From Ralstonia condita (GTDB lineage: Bacteria; Pseudomonadota; Gammaproteobacteria; Burkholderiales; Burkholderiaceae), in contig NZ_CATYWO010000002.1 in assembly GCF_958405655.1 (NCBI RefSeq), forward strand, positions 1 through 64,000: a DNA stretch of 64,000 bases, written 5' to 3'. Below the pieces are notes generated by a model, which saw only the letters and a list, made by a program, of their open reading frames with translations, was not told the origin of the DNA and did not search any database. A program made the position numbers and the translations under genes. Each line of letters begins with the position of its first letter. Position 1 is the stretch's first letter. Of this stretch, positions 1-7,869 are shown piece by piece.

Positions 1-109
1 CGGTGTACACCGCCATGATCACCGCCGTCACGCGCTGCGCGAGGAAATCCTTCAGGCCATAGTGCGCGCCAACGACCAGGCGCTTGGGACCAATTGCGTG
101 CTGTGTCAT
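1..109 (-). CDS. sdhD: Succinate dehydrogenase membrane anchor subunit SdhD (partial, N-terminus)
   Basis: Only the first 36 codons are in the window; the gene runs off the left edge. The N-terminus begins MTQHAIGPKRLVVGAHYGLK and continues into a segment with R and V residues typical of the first SdhD membrane entry. It starts 1 bp after the sdhC stop codon, the usual sdhCDAB order, so sdhA and sdhB are expected further left. SdhD and SdhC together anchor complex II in the inner membrane and hold heme b and the quinone site. The identification rests on gene order plus the N-terminal pattern. Confidence 0.85.
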   Translation of the reverse strand, partial: MTQHAIGPKRLVVGAHYGLKDFLAQRVTAVIMAVYT

Positions 110-110
110 G

Positions 111-530
111 TTATGCGTTTGCTCCAAACAATTTGAATGCCACGATTGCCGTGAGCGCCAACGACACCGCGAAAACGGCCATGGCCGTCCGCCGGCTGTT
201 CATCTTGGTGGTGGCGTTGTGGTCCACGTCCATCCACAGGAAGCGCAACCCGGCGCAGAAGTGATGAAGGTACGCCCAGCTCAATCCCAGGACGACCACT
301 TTTACAGGCAAGGTCGCCAGCGTCTGCCTGAAGCCGTCGAAGGCGGGCTCGGAAGCCAGGCTTCGCCCGAAGAGATGCAGCAGGAATGGCAGGGCCAGGA
401 ACAGCAGTGCACCACTGACCCGATGAAGAATCGACACCCTCGCCGCGACCGGCATGCGGTACTTGGTGGTGATGTCGGTGAAACCGATGTTCCTGTAGAC
501 GGCAGTTCCTTTTCTTGAATGGTTTGCCAC
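111..530 (-). CDS. sdhC: Succinate dehydrogenase cytochrome b556 subunit SdhC
   Basis: This 139-residue membrane protein has three hydrophobic segments (about residues 36-56, 72-92 and 115-136), as expected for SdhC. The HRVSG motif near residue 36, a quinone-site region in the family, and the YLHHFCAGLRFLWMD motif, which carries the heme b histidine, are both visible. Translation most likely starts at a GTG (530), preceded by a GGAGA ribosome site 6 nt upstream; there is no ATG close to the conserved start. It is cotranscribed with sdhD. About 90 bp separate it from the DUF3429 gene upstream, so it probably has its own promoter. Confidence 0.93.
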   Translation of the reverse strand: MANHSRKGTAVYRNIGFTDITTKYRMPVAARVSILHRVSGALLFLALPFLLHLFGRSLASEPAFDGFRQTLATLPVKVVVLGLSWAYLHHFCAGLRFLWMDVDHNATTKMNSRRTAMAVFAVSLALTAIVAFKLFGANA

Positions 531-617
531 GTTGTTCTCCAGACAGACTCCGTATAGATATGAGGTTGATCAAGCTTGTGGGCAGGCTCGGCGCCGTGGT
601 GCGTCGGTCTCCAGCAA

Positions 618-1073
618 TCAGCCTGTGCCTGCCACACCGGCGAGCGCAAGTGACACGGCCGCGACGGCGGTCAGCAGGCTGCGCAACCCGAAGTACCACG
701 CCGGAATCGCTCTGCCCCGCCAGAACATGGCATCGACCACCCAGCAGACGGCCAGCACGATCGCCAGCCTGACGAGGGCAGCGCGAGGCTCCCCACTGAT
801 CGTCACGGCCCACGCGGCGAGCGACGGCACGACGCTCCAGGCAAGCTGAACGAAATGCCTGCGGGTGGCGACGGACTCGCGCAATACAAGACCCCAGTGC
901 ACGGCACCCACGAATGACGCGATGGACGCCCCATACATCAGCAGCGCATGTTCGTATTCACCGCTGGCGGCAGCGCTCCGCACGCAAAGCCACGCCAGCA
1001 CAACGAACGGGATGAGACCGCCGATGCCAAGCACCACAGCAAGGACGCGCGCGTCCATCGATCGTCCGCTCAT
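618..1073 (-). CDS. DUF3429 family membrane protein
   Basis: This 151-residue protein has four to five hydrophobic helices and the GASIASFVGAVHWGLVL segment characteristic of DUF3429. The biochemical function of the family is unknown. Its start codon overlaps the stop of the upstream SDR gene by 4 bp (ATGA), so the two are translationally coupled. DUF3429 genes often sit beside photolyase genes, and here it is the last gene of the merR arm of the photolyase cluster. A role in the membrane part of a light or photo-oxidative response is an inference from context only. Confidence 0.8.
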   Translation of the reverse strand: MSGRSMDARVLAVVLGIGGLIPFVVLAWLCVRSAAASGEYEHALLMYGASIASFVGAVHWGLVLRESVATRRHFVQLAWSVVPSLAAWAVTISGEPRAALVRLAIVLAVCWVVDAMFWRGRAIPAWYFGLRSLLTAVAAVSLALAGVAGTG

Positions 1074-1822
1074 GATTTTGGCGGCACGAGCAACCGGCCA
1101 TGGCCGCCATCCACGCTGATCTGCTGACCCGTGACCCAGGAAGCGGCGGGGCTGAGCAGGAATTCGGCAAGCGCTGCGGTGTCGTCACCCTGTCCGAGCC
1201 GGCCCAGCGGGTTGGCCTTTGCGAGTCGCTCCGCAACCGTCGGGGAGCCGGTCAGCCGTGCTGACATGGCCGACCTTGTCAGCCCCGGATGAATGCAGTT
1301 GACGCGGATGCCACGCTCCGCATACGTCGCGGCGGCGGACTGCGCAAGCTCCCCAACCGCAGCCTTTGCGCTGGCAATGGCTTCGTGATTCGGGAAGCCG
1401 GCAGTTGCGGCAACGGAGCCGATCAGCACGGCACTCGCGCGCGCCTTGTGCGCAATGGCCTGCTGCACGAACAGGCGCAGCACATTCCACGCTGAGACGA
1501 AATTGGTGTCGAGTGTCTGCCTGAGCTCGTCGTCCGACGTCAGGTGAAGCGGCTTGATGACGATGGATCCGACGCAATGCGCCAGCCCTTCCGGCGCACC
1601 GAACTGCGCGACACCTGCCTCGATGGCAAGCTGGGCACTGTTCTTGTCGATGACGTCGGCAGGGCAGACCAATACCTCAGGTGATGCAAGCGATGCAGCG
1701 AGCGTGTCCAACCGGTCCCGATCCCGCGCCGTCAGGACCAGCGGGATCCCCGCGTGGTTCAATCGCCGCGCGAGCGCGCTGCCAACGGCGCCGCTGGCAC
1801 CGGTAATCCAAACAAATCCCAT
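1070..1822 (-). CDS. SDR family protein with non-canonical active site
   Basis: The 250-residue protein has the Rossmann nucleotide motif TGASGAVGS (residues 7-15), the HCVG segment in place of NNAG, the catalytic-serine segment IGSVAA (Ser136) and a terminal SVDGGHG. At the YxxxK active site it reads NHEAIASAK, so the position four before Lys153 is Ile149, not Tyr. Classical reductase activity is therefore doubtful, though dinucleotide binding looks intact. It lies between merR and DUF3429, 73 bp after merR. From memory, a similar NHEAIAxAK variant occurs in SDR proteins of other photolyase-linked clusters, so the change looks like a subfamily trait and not decay. Confidence 0.88.
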   Translation of the reverse strand: MGFVWITGASGAVGSALARRLNHAGIPLVLTARDRDRLDTLAASLASPEVLVCPADVIDKNSAQLAIEAGVAQFGAPEGLAHCVGSIVIKPLHLTSDDELRQTLDTNFVSAWNVLRLFVQQAIAHKARASAVLIGSVAATAGFPNHEAIASAKAAVGELAQSAAATYAERGIRVNCIHPGLTRSAMSARLTGSPTVAERLAKANPLGRLGQGDDTAALAEFLLSPAASWVTGQQISVDGGHGRLLVPPKS

Positions 1823-1895
1823 TGTTACGTCCTAACGTGTTCTGGCCTTGAAGCGACAAGCAACTGGCGCTGATGCATGGTGACCGCTGGCTCCG

Positions 1896-2870
1896 TCAAC
1901 CGGCACGCGCCAGCTCGCGGTTCATCAATCCTTCCTGACGCACGATTTCCGCAAGCGCGGTCTCGAGCAGTTGGGCGGCGCGATTCGCGACGTTGCCAAG
2001 ACGGCGGTGCAACAGGGCATCGCTCGGTGATCGCGATATGCATTCATCGCTGTAGCGTTGAAACGCACTGAGCTGCAGCACAAGTTCGGCAAGGTGCCGT
2101 GGGCATTCGCATTGGATGGCCGATGCGATGCCCGCGAGCGAGGCAAGCGCTTTCTCGTCGAACCGGCGCATTGCGCGCGGCGCGGTACCGGCATTCAGTC
2201 TGTCTGCCTGACGGTGCGCCGTCGCCCAGTCGGCCAGTTCTGCGATGAGGTGCGCGGGCCTGGCCTGCGTGTCGGCCCGACGGACAACGCGTATGCCCGC
2301 GAGCCCCGCCAATTCGGTCGCACGGCTGCTGCCAAATGCGTAGATCACACTGACCGCCTTGGCATGCACGGCTTCTGACAGCGACACGATGCGCGCAACC
2401 GTCTCGTCATGCAGCGAGGGGACGGAGACCAGCAACGCGTCCGCCGTTATCCCGGCATGGGCGTGTTGAAAAGCGTCTTCGAGGGAGCTCGCGTACGCGC
2501 AAATGCGCATACTGCCAAACGTCGCGCCGGCGCCCGGCATGTCGACCGGGCCGACCACCAGCAGAGAGAGCGTCTCGGGCAGTTCTGCCTGCGTGTCCTC
2601 GGGCGATAGCATCAGCGCCTTCAGGGCCTCCCAGTCCAGGCCAGCGATCGCGCTGATGGGGTGGCCTTGATCCACGAGAGTCCTGATCAAGCGCAGACGT
2701 CTCACGTCTTCGTCTGAATACAGCCGCTGCCCTGAGGGCGTCTTTGGGGGGGAGACCACGGCATACCGACGTTCCCAGATCCGCAACGTGGCAGCGGGCA
2801 TCCGCGCCAGCCGCGCCGCTTCGCCGCTTCGATAGCGACGTGGCTCCATTGAGGTGAAGTGCTTTCCCAC
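1896..2870 (-). CDS. MerR-family regulator, probable class II LitR-like light-response regulator
   Basis: Residues 10-80 form a MerR-type winged helix (RSGEAARLARMPAATLRIWE, then a second recognition region ending GQRLYSDEDV). Residues 100-200 look like a Rossmann-type effector domain, and residues 235-320 are helical with a CECPRHLAELV motif at 254-264. I see no DxHxxG cobalamin motif, so it resembles the B12-independent LitR proteins known from Pseudomonas more than CarH/class I LitR. The GTG start at 2870 follows AGGAG with 5-nt spacing; a later ATG at 2849 is possible. It is divergent from the FAD oxidoreductase/photolyase operon and probably represses or activates both arms in response to light. 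Confidence 0.85.
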   Translation of the reverse strand: MGKHFTSMEPRRYRSGEAARLARMPAATLRIWERRYAVVSPPKTPSGQRLYSDEDVRRLRLIRTLVDQGHPISAIAGLDWEALKALMLSPEDTQAELPETLSLLVVGPVDMPGAGATFGSMRICAYASSLEDAFQHAHAGITADALLVSVPSLHDETVARIVSLSEAVHAKAVSVIYAFGSSRATELAGLAGIRVVRRADTQARPAHLIAELADWATAHRQADRLNAGTAPRAMRRFDEKALASLAGIASAIQCECPRHLAELVLQLSAFQRYSDECISRSPSDALLHRRLGNVANRAAQLLETALAEIVRQEGLMNRELARAG

Positions 2871-3055
2871 GGTCTCTCCTGATCACAACGTCAGGCTAGC
2901 GGCTGACTGCATCAGAAGACAAAACCTTTTTACGCCGGTGAAACGTCTCGTCAGTACATGAGTCGAGAATGTGTTGATATTCGTGGCCGAAACCGCGAGC
3001 AGAGGCGCACTGCGAACCGCCTGACGTCCCTATACTCAGGACCAAGTTCACAGCC
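2871..3055. promoter_or_regulatory. Divergent promoter region of the photolyase/LitR cluster
   Basis: This 185-bp region separates the MerR gene from the FAD oxidoreductase operon and must hold both promoters. An imperfect inverted repeat, AGTACA (2953-2958), 11 nt, TGTGTT (2970-2975), loosely resembles the TRTACA-N12-TGTAYA operator I recall for Pseudomonas LitR/PplR proteins, but spacing and two positions differ. TATACT at 3031-3036 could be a -10 element for the rightward operon, without a clear -35. The operator call is weak. Confidence 0.35.
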
Positions 3056-4144
3056 ATGCCGAAAGTCGCCCTCGGCCAGTTTCGTTTCATGAATCGAGAA
3101 GATGAGTCAGCCCGCGTCGCTGTCGTAGGCGGCGGCATTGCCGGCCTCGCTTGTGCGCATGTGTTGTCGCAAGGCGGACATCGGGTCACGGTGTTCGAGA
3201 AGAGTCGCGGTGTTGGTGGCCGCATGAGCACGCGCCGCGGTGACGGCTGGCAATGCGACCATGGCGCGCCGGACTTTCAGGCGCACGACGCGAAATTTGC
3301 AGGGGAGGTCGCGCGCTGGACAGCGGCGGGCGCGGTTGCGCCATGGCCTGCGCGCGTCGTGTCGTTGTCTCTGGGCATGCCTCCCGTGGCCACCCCGTCC
3401 GTTACACGATATGTGGGTGTGCCGGGCATGACGATGCCGGCTCGGCTGCTGGCTGCGGGTGTGAAGACGGTCACGGCCACGACCATCAACGCGCTGATAC
3501 GCGAAGACCATTTCTGGCGGCTGTCGTCTGTCGAAAGCGGCCTCGTCGATGACCGGTTCGACATCGTCGTCGTCGGTGTTCCGTCGCCGCAGGCCGTGCC
3601 GCTGCTCGAGCGGCCAGCGCCTGATTTGGCGCATGCCGCCGCGAGTGCCCGGATGCGGCCGGTTTGGGTCGTGATGGCGCAGTGTGAAGGCGATGCAGAC
3701 CTGGGCTTCGATGCGGCGGTGGTCAACGCAGGGCCGTTGGGCTGGATTGCAAGCGATACCAGCAAGCCCGGCCGCACCGGCCACGGAACGTGGGCACTGC
3801 ATGCGTCGTCCGCCTGGACCGATGCGCATCTGGAAGAGGCGCCGGAGGACGTTGCGCGCATGCTGGTTGCCGCATTTCGCGAACTGGGCGGGCCGGCAGT
3901 GCACGCCGCGACAGCGCATCGTTGGCGTTATGCGGTACCCCTGGAGCCGAGGGGTGACGATGCACCGGGTTACATGTGGCGCGCACAGGACGGAATCGGT
4001 GTCTGCGGCGATTGGTTGGCGAGTGGCAGTGTCGAAGGGGCTTGGCTGAGCGGCAGCCGTCTTGGGGAAGCGATCCAACGTTCCCTGATGTCCCAAGCAT
4101 GCGAGCCGCGCGCCGAGCCACAGGTGGTTGAGCAATCCAGTTGA
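3056..4144 (+). CDS. FAD-dependent amine-oxidase/renalase-like oxidoreductase
   Basis: The 362-residue protein carries an N-terminal FAD fold: VAVVGGGIAGLACA (GxGxxG) followed by VFEKSRGVGGRMSTRR, the GG-doublet region of the amine oxidase/renalase group. The C-terminal GVCGDWLASGSVEGAWLSG motif is the second FAD-contact region. The substrate is unknown. Such genes are recurrent members of light-inducible clusters with photolyases. It is the first gene of the rightward operon, with the lipocalin following directly. The start is uncertain: ATG 3056 has no clear ribosome site, and ATG 3089 lies nearer the FAD motif. Confidence 0.85.
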   Translation: MPKVALGQFRFMNREDESARVAVVGGGIAGLACAHVLSQGGHRVTVFEKSRGVGGRMSTRRGDGWQCDHGAPDFQAHDAKFAGEVARWTAAGAVAPWPARVVSLSLGMPPVATPSVTRYVGVPGMTMPARLLAAGVKTVTATTINALIREDHFWRLSSVESGLVDDRFDIVVVGVPSPQAVPLLERPAPDLAHAAASARMRPVWVVMAQCEGDADLGFDAAVVNAGPLGWIASDTSKPGRTGHGTWALHASSAWTDAHLEEAPEDVARMLVAAFRELGGPAVHAATAHRWRYAVPLEPRGDDAPGYMWRAQDGIGVCGDWLASGSVEGAWLSGSRLGEAIQRSLMSQACEPRAEPQVVEQSS

Positions 4145-4164
4145 CAACACAACAGGTGAGAACG

Positions 4165-4836
4165 ATGCACGATGAACACGCTGCTTCATGGAGATCCCCG
4201 ATGCTCAAACGCATATCGAATGCATTGCGCCTGTTGAAGCGTCCCCTGATGCCCAGCGCGGTCACACAAGCGCGCCGTGGGCGGTTGCAATGGCTCGCGC
4301 TTGTGCTTGCGGGCGGTGTCTTGATGGCCGGCTGCGCGCCGACGACTCCGCCACCGGGCATCTCCCCGGTTGCGCCATTCGATCTCCAGCGCTACCAGGG
4401 CCGGTGGTACGAGCAGGCGCGGCTGGACCATTCCTTCGAGCGTGGCCTGACGGATGTTTCGGCGACGTACGAGCCGCAACCGGATGGGAGCGTCCGCGTC
4501 GTGAACCGCGGCTTTGATCCCGCCACGGGCATGTGGCGAGAGGCGATCGGCAAGGCCCTCTTCACGGGCGACCACGATACCGGTTCGTTGAAGGTGTCGT
4601 TCTTTGGGCCGTTCTACGGGGGCTACCACGTGGCGGCACTGGATCCGGGTTACAGCTGGGCGCTCGTGGTGGGGCCGGACCGTAGCTACTGCTGGATCCT
4701 GGCGCGCGACAAGCATCTCGACCCGGCGCAGCGCGAGTCGATCGTTGCAAAGGCGCGCGCGCTCGGCATCGATACCGCAGCGCTGATCCGGGTGTCGCAG
4801 GATCGACAGGATCCGGCTGCGGTTCCTGCAAGATAA
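4165..4836 (+). CDS. blc: Outer-membrane lipocalin (Blc-like lipoprotein)
   Basis: The protein has an N-terminal hydrophobic segment ending LMAGC, a lipoprotein signal peptidase site, then a Pro-rich linker and the lipocalin fold. The GxW motif is seen in YQGRWYEQARLD, followed by TDVSATY and a GPFYGGYHVAALD strand. Bacterial lipocalins bind lipids or hydrophobic ligands at the outer membrane. The reading frame is open from a TTG overlapping the previous stop, but ATG 4165 has AGGTGAG just upstream and is preferred; ATG 4201, with GGAG upstream, would give a more normal signal peptide. It is the second gene of the photolyase operon. Confidence 0.88.
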   Translation: MHDEHAASWRSPMLKRISNALRLLKRPLMPSAVTQARRGRLQWLALVLAGGVLMAGCAPTTPPPGISPVAPFDLQRYQGRWYEQARLDHSFERGLTDVSATYEPQPDGSVRVVNRGFDPATGMWREAIGKALFTGDHDTGSLKVSFFGPFYGGYHVAALDPGYSWALVVGPDRSYCWILARDKHLDPAQRESIVAKARALGIDTAALIRVSQDRQDPAAVPAR

Positions 4837-4850
4837 GCGGGCGGGCGCCG

Positions 4851-6401
4851 ATGACGTTTACCGTGGTGTGGTTCAAGCGCGATCTGCGGGTGCACGACCA
4901 TGCCCCGCTGCTCCACGCCGCCAGGCAAGGACCGGTGCTGTGCCTCTACGTGGTGGAGCCGGGTTACTGGGCACAACCCGACGCAGCGCTGCAGCACTAC
5001 CTGTTCTTGCAGGAGTGCCTGCAAGATCTCGATGCGCAGTTGCGCGCCTGCGGGGCGGCATTGCAGGTTGCGGTCGGCGACGTGACGCAGATACTCGCCC
5101 GGCTGCACGCAGCGGCGCCTTTTGCCCAGCTGGTGTCGCACGAGGAGACCGGCAATGGTCACACGTTCGAGCGCGACCGGGCCGTGGCGCGTTGGTGCCG
5201 GGATCACGGCGTGACCTGGCGGGAATGGCCGCAGCATGGCGTGGTGCGACGGCTGCAGACACGCGATGTCTGGCACGCGCGCTGGCGCACACACATGCAT
5301 GCGCCTTGCCTGCCGGCGCCCAGCACCGGCAGCCTGAAGGGCGTCGGTTTGCCGTGGGGCAAACAGGTGTGGCCTGCTGGCACAGCGCTTGGGTTGGCAG
5401 CAGACGCACCACGGCGCCGTCAGCGAGGCGGACGTTCCACTGGCCAGGCATGTCTGCAAGACTTCCTGCTCGAGCGCAGTCAGCGTTATCGGGGCGGCAT
5501 CTCTTCTCCGCTCACCGCCCCCAGCGCATGCTCGCGGCTGTCGCCATATCTGGCCATGGGGTGCCTGAGCATGCGCGAGGTCGTGCAGGCCACCGAGCAG
5601 CGCCTGCTGCAATTGAAGGGTTGCGCTGATCCCGCGGCAGCCTGGCAGAGCAAGGGGCTGGCGGCATTCATCAGTCGCCTGCATTGGCACTGCCACTTCA
5701 TCCAGAAGCTCGAATCCGAGCCCGCGCTGGAGTTTCGGAATCTGCACCGCGGCTATGACGGCCTGCGGGAGGCTGAATGGAACCAGGCCCACTTCGCCGC
5801 ACTGGTGAGCGGGCGCACCGGCTGGCCGATGGTGGATGCCTGCGTGGCCATGTTACGAGAGACCGGTTGGATCAACTTCCGCATGCGGGCCATGCTGGTT
5901 TCGGTGGCGTCCTATCCGCTGTGGCTGCATTGGCGGCCGGTGGGCCTGTGGCTGGCGAGGCAGTTCCTCGACTACGAACCCGGCATCCACTGGAGCCAGA
6001 TGCAGATGCAGGCGGGTACGACCGGCATCAACACCACGCGCGTCTACAACCCGATCAAGCAGGCGCAAGACCAAGACCCGCAAGGCACGTTTGTCAGGCA
6101 CTGGCTGCCTGCGCTGCGGCGTGTGCCAGACACGTGGCTGCTGCAGCCGTGGCGCATGCCGCCCGAGGTGCAGGCGCGCTGCGGCGTGCGCGTCGGCGTG
6201 GACATCCCCGAGCCGGTCGTCGATCTGGAAGCGGCAACCCGCCAGGCCAAGGCACGCATCCACGCCTTGCGGGGGCGCGCCGACGTACGAAACGCCAACG
6301 CTGCCATCGTGCAAAAGCACGGCTCGCGCTTGCGGCGCGACCGGGTTGACCGATCCTCTCGTGGAACGGCCATGCCCCAGCAGCAAAGTCTGGATTTCTG
6401 A
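4851..6401 (+). CDS. Cryptochrome/photolyase family protein (non-DASH class, atypical FAD site)
   Basis: The 516-residue protein has an N-terminal photolyase antenna domain starting VVWFKRDLRVHDH and a C-terminal FAD domain with WINFRMRAMLVS and RVYNPIKQAQDQDP. These place it in the cryptochrome/photolyase superfamily. In E. coli photolyase the region AANNGGWQW holds Asn378 and Trp382; the aligned region here reads GIHWSQMQMQ, so both appear replaced. It may be a photoreceptor or an altered-specificity enzyme and not a standard CPD photolyase. It starts 14 bp after the lipocalin and is followed by DUF2256. Confidence 0.87.
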   Translation: MTFTVVWFKRDLRVHDHAPLLHAARQGPVLCLYVVEPGYWAQPDAALQHYLFLQECLQDLDAQLRACGAALQVAVGDVTQILARLHAAAPFAQLVSHEETGNGHTFERDRAVARWCRDHGVTWREWPQHGVVRRLQTRDVWHARWRTHMHAPCLPAPSTGSLKGVGLPWGKQVWPAGTALGLAADAPRRRQRGGRSTGQACLQDFLLERSQRYRGGISSPLTAPSACSRLSPYLAMGCLSMREVVQATEQRLLQLKGCADPAAAWQSKGLAAFISRLHWHCHFIQKLESEPALEFRNLHRGYDGLREAEWNQAHFAALVSGRTGWPMVDACVAMLRETGWINFRMRAMLVSVASYPLWLHWRPVGLWLARQFLDYEPGIHWSQMQMQAGTTGINTTRVYNPIKQAQDQDPQGTFVRHWLPALRRVPDTWLLQPWRMPPEVQARCGVRVGVDIPEPVVDLEAATRQAKARIHALRGRADVRNANAAIVQKHGSRLRRDRVDRSSRGTAMPQQQSLDF

Positions 6402-6409
6402 TCGCCTCC

Positions 6410-6571
6410 ATGCACAAGAAGCAAAACCTGCCGAGCAAGCAGTGCCCTCAATGTGGCTTGCCCTTTGTCTGGCGCAAGAAGTGGGCAAAGACCTGGGATG
6501 AGGTCAAGTATTGTTCTGAGCGCTGCCGTCAGGCGCGCAAGCGCACCGCCGGAGCCGAGGTGGCCACTTGA
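6410..6571 (+). CDS. DUF2256 zinc-finger-like small protein
   Basis: This 53-residue protein begins MHKKQNLPSKQCPQCGLPF and contains two cysteine pairs: C12 and C15, then C35 and C39 in YCSERCRQ, with a WRKKW motif between. This is the DUF2256 pattern, probably a small zinc ribbon. DUF2256 is commonly found next to, or fused with, DASH-type photolyases, as here: its TGA overlaps the TTG start of the following DASH gene by 4 bp. A role helping DNA or nucleic-acid binding by the photolyase is plausible but unproven. Confidence 0.9.
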   Translation: MHKKQNLPSKQCPQCGLPFVWRKKWAKTWDEVKYCSERCRQARKRTAGAEVAT

Positions 6572-7869
6572 GTACCGTACTGTTCTGGTTTCGTAACGAC
6601 CTGCGCCTGCACGATCAGCCAGCATTGCGTGCGGCATGCGCAAGCGGGGCCCAGCACATCGTGCCGGTGTACTGCCATGCCGACTACGACGAGCCGACCG
6701 CATGGGGTTTCGCCCGGGTCGGCCGTCATCGCCGCGCGGTGGTGTCGGCAGCCCTGCGCGATGTCGACCGCCAGCTTGCCGGCTTGGGAAGCGGCTTGCT
6801 CGAATGTCGCGGTCCGGCGAGCACCACGCTCCCTGCGTTGGCACGCGCTGTCGGGGCCACCGCCGTGGTGTGCGAGGAAATCGCCGCGCCGCAGGAGCAG
6901 GCCGAGGTCGAAGCATTGCGCAAGGCGGGCCTGCAGGTGCATACCCTGTGGCAGAGCAGCCTGCTCGAGCCCGGTGATTTGCCGTGGGCGGTGCACGCCT
7001 TGCCGCGCACGTTCACGCCCTTTCGCCAGGCCGTCGAGCGCGCGAAGGTCAAGCCGCCAGTCCCCCTCAAGGCACCGGCAAGGGTGCCGCCCTGGCCCGC
7101 CGGGATCGATATCCCCCTTGATCTGCGTCTTGCGCCAGCATCGGACCGTGCCAAGGATGACGGCCCGGATGCGCGCGCGTCATTTCCCTATGACAAGCCT
7201 GCGTTCGATGGCGGCGAATCGGCCGGTCTTGCGCATCTGAAGCAGTATCTGGCGCGCGAACTCCCGCACAGCTACAAGCGCACCCGGAACGGTCTGTCTG
7301 GAGTGGACTACTCGAGCAAATGGTCACCGTGGCTGGCCACGGGTGCGTTGTCGGCGCGCAGGATCGTGGCCGAGCTCCAGCAGTTCGAGGCCACGCACGG
7401 GGCCAACGAAGGAAGCTACTGGTTGTGGTTCGAACTGCTGTGGCGAGACTACTTCCGTTTTCTGCACCTGCAGCACGGGCGGCGGCTGTACCGGGCCGAG
7501 GGGCTCGCTCAGCACCCGCCCATGCGACACAACGCGCAGGGGTTCGAACGCTGGTGCGAGGCCCGCACCGGCGAACCGCTGGTGGATGCGGCCATGCGCG
7601 AGCTGCAGGCCACCGGATACCTCAGCAACCGGCTTCGGCAGGTGGTGGCCAGCTATCTGGTGTACGAGCTGGGGGGCGACTGGCGCGCGGGCGCCGCGTG
7701 GTTCGAAGCCCAACTGCTGGACTACGACGTCTACAGCAACCAGGGCAACTGGCTGTACATCGCGGGCCGGGGGACGGATCCGCAGGGTGGGCGGCGCTTC
7801 AATATCCGGAAGCAGCTCTCGCAATATGACGCTGAAGGTCAGTACCTTCGCCTCTGGGGAATGCCGTGA
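6568..7869 (+). CDS. DASH-type cryptochrome/photolyase
   Basis: The 433-residue protein opens with VLFWFRNDLRLHDQPALRA, the antenna-domain signature. It ends with YDVYSNQGNWLYIAGRGTDP and FNIRKQLSQYD, which match the FAD-site pattern of DASH cryptochromes (SNxGNWxYxAG). The Asn and Trp at the key FAD positions are present, unlike in the 4851 paralogue. DASH proteins repair CPDs mainly in single-stranded DNA and may signal. The start is a TTG overlapping DUF2256, and the stop region overlaps the next gene's GTG start, so three genes are translationally coupled. The C-terminus after YLRLWG is short. Confidence 0.92.
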   Translation: MSTVLFWFRNDLRLHDQPALRAACASGAQHIVPVYCHADYDEPTAWGFARVGRHRRAVVSAALRDVDRQLAGLGSGLLECRGPASTTLPALARAVGATAVVCEEIAAPQEQAEVEALRKAGLQVHTLWQSSLLEPGDLPWAVHALPRTFTPFRQAVERAKVKPPVPLKAPARVPPWPAGIDIPLDLRLAPASDRAKDDGPDARASFPYDKPAFDGGESAGLAHLKQYLARELPHSYKRTRNGLSGVDYSSKWSPWLATGALSARRIVAELQQFEATHGANEGSYWLWFELLWRDYFRFLHLQHGRRLYRAEGLAQHPPMRHNAQGFERWCEARTGEPLVDAAMRELQATGYLSNRLRQVVASYLVYELGGDWRAGAAWFEAQLLDYDVYSNQGNWLYIAGRGTDPQGGRRFNIRKQLSQYDAEGQYLRLWGMP

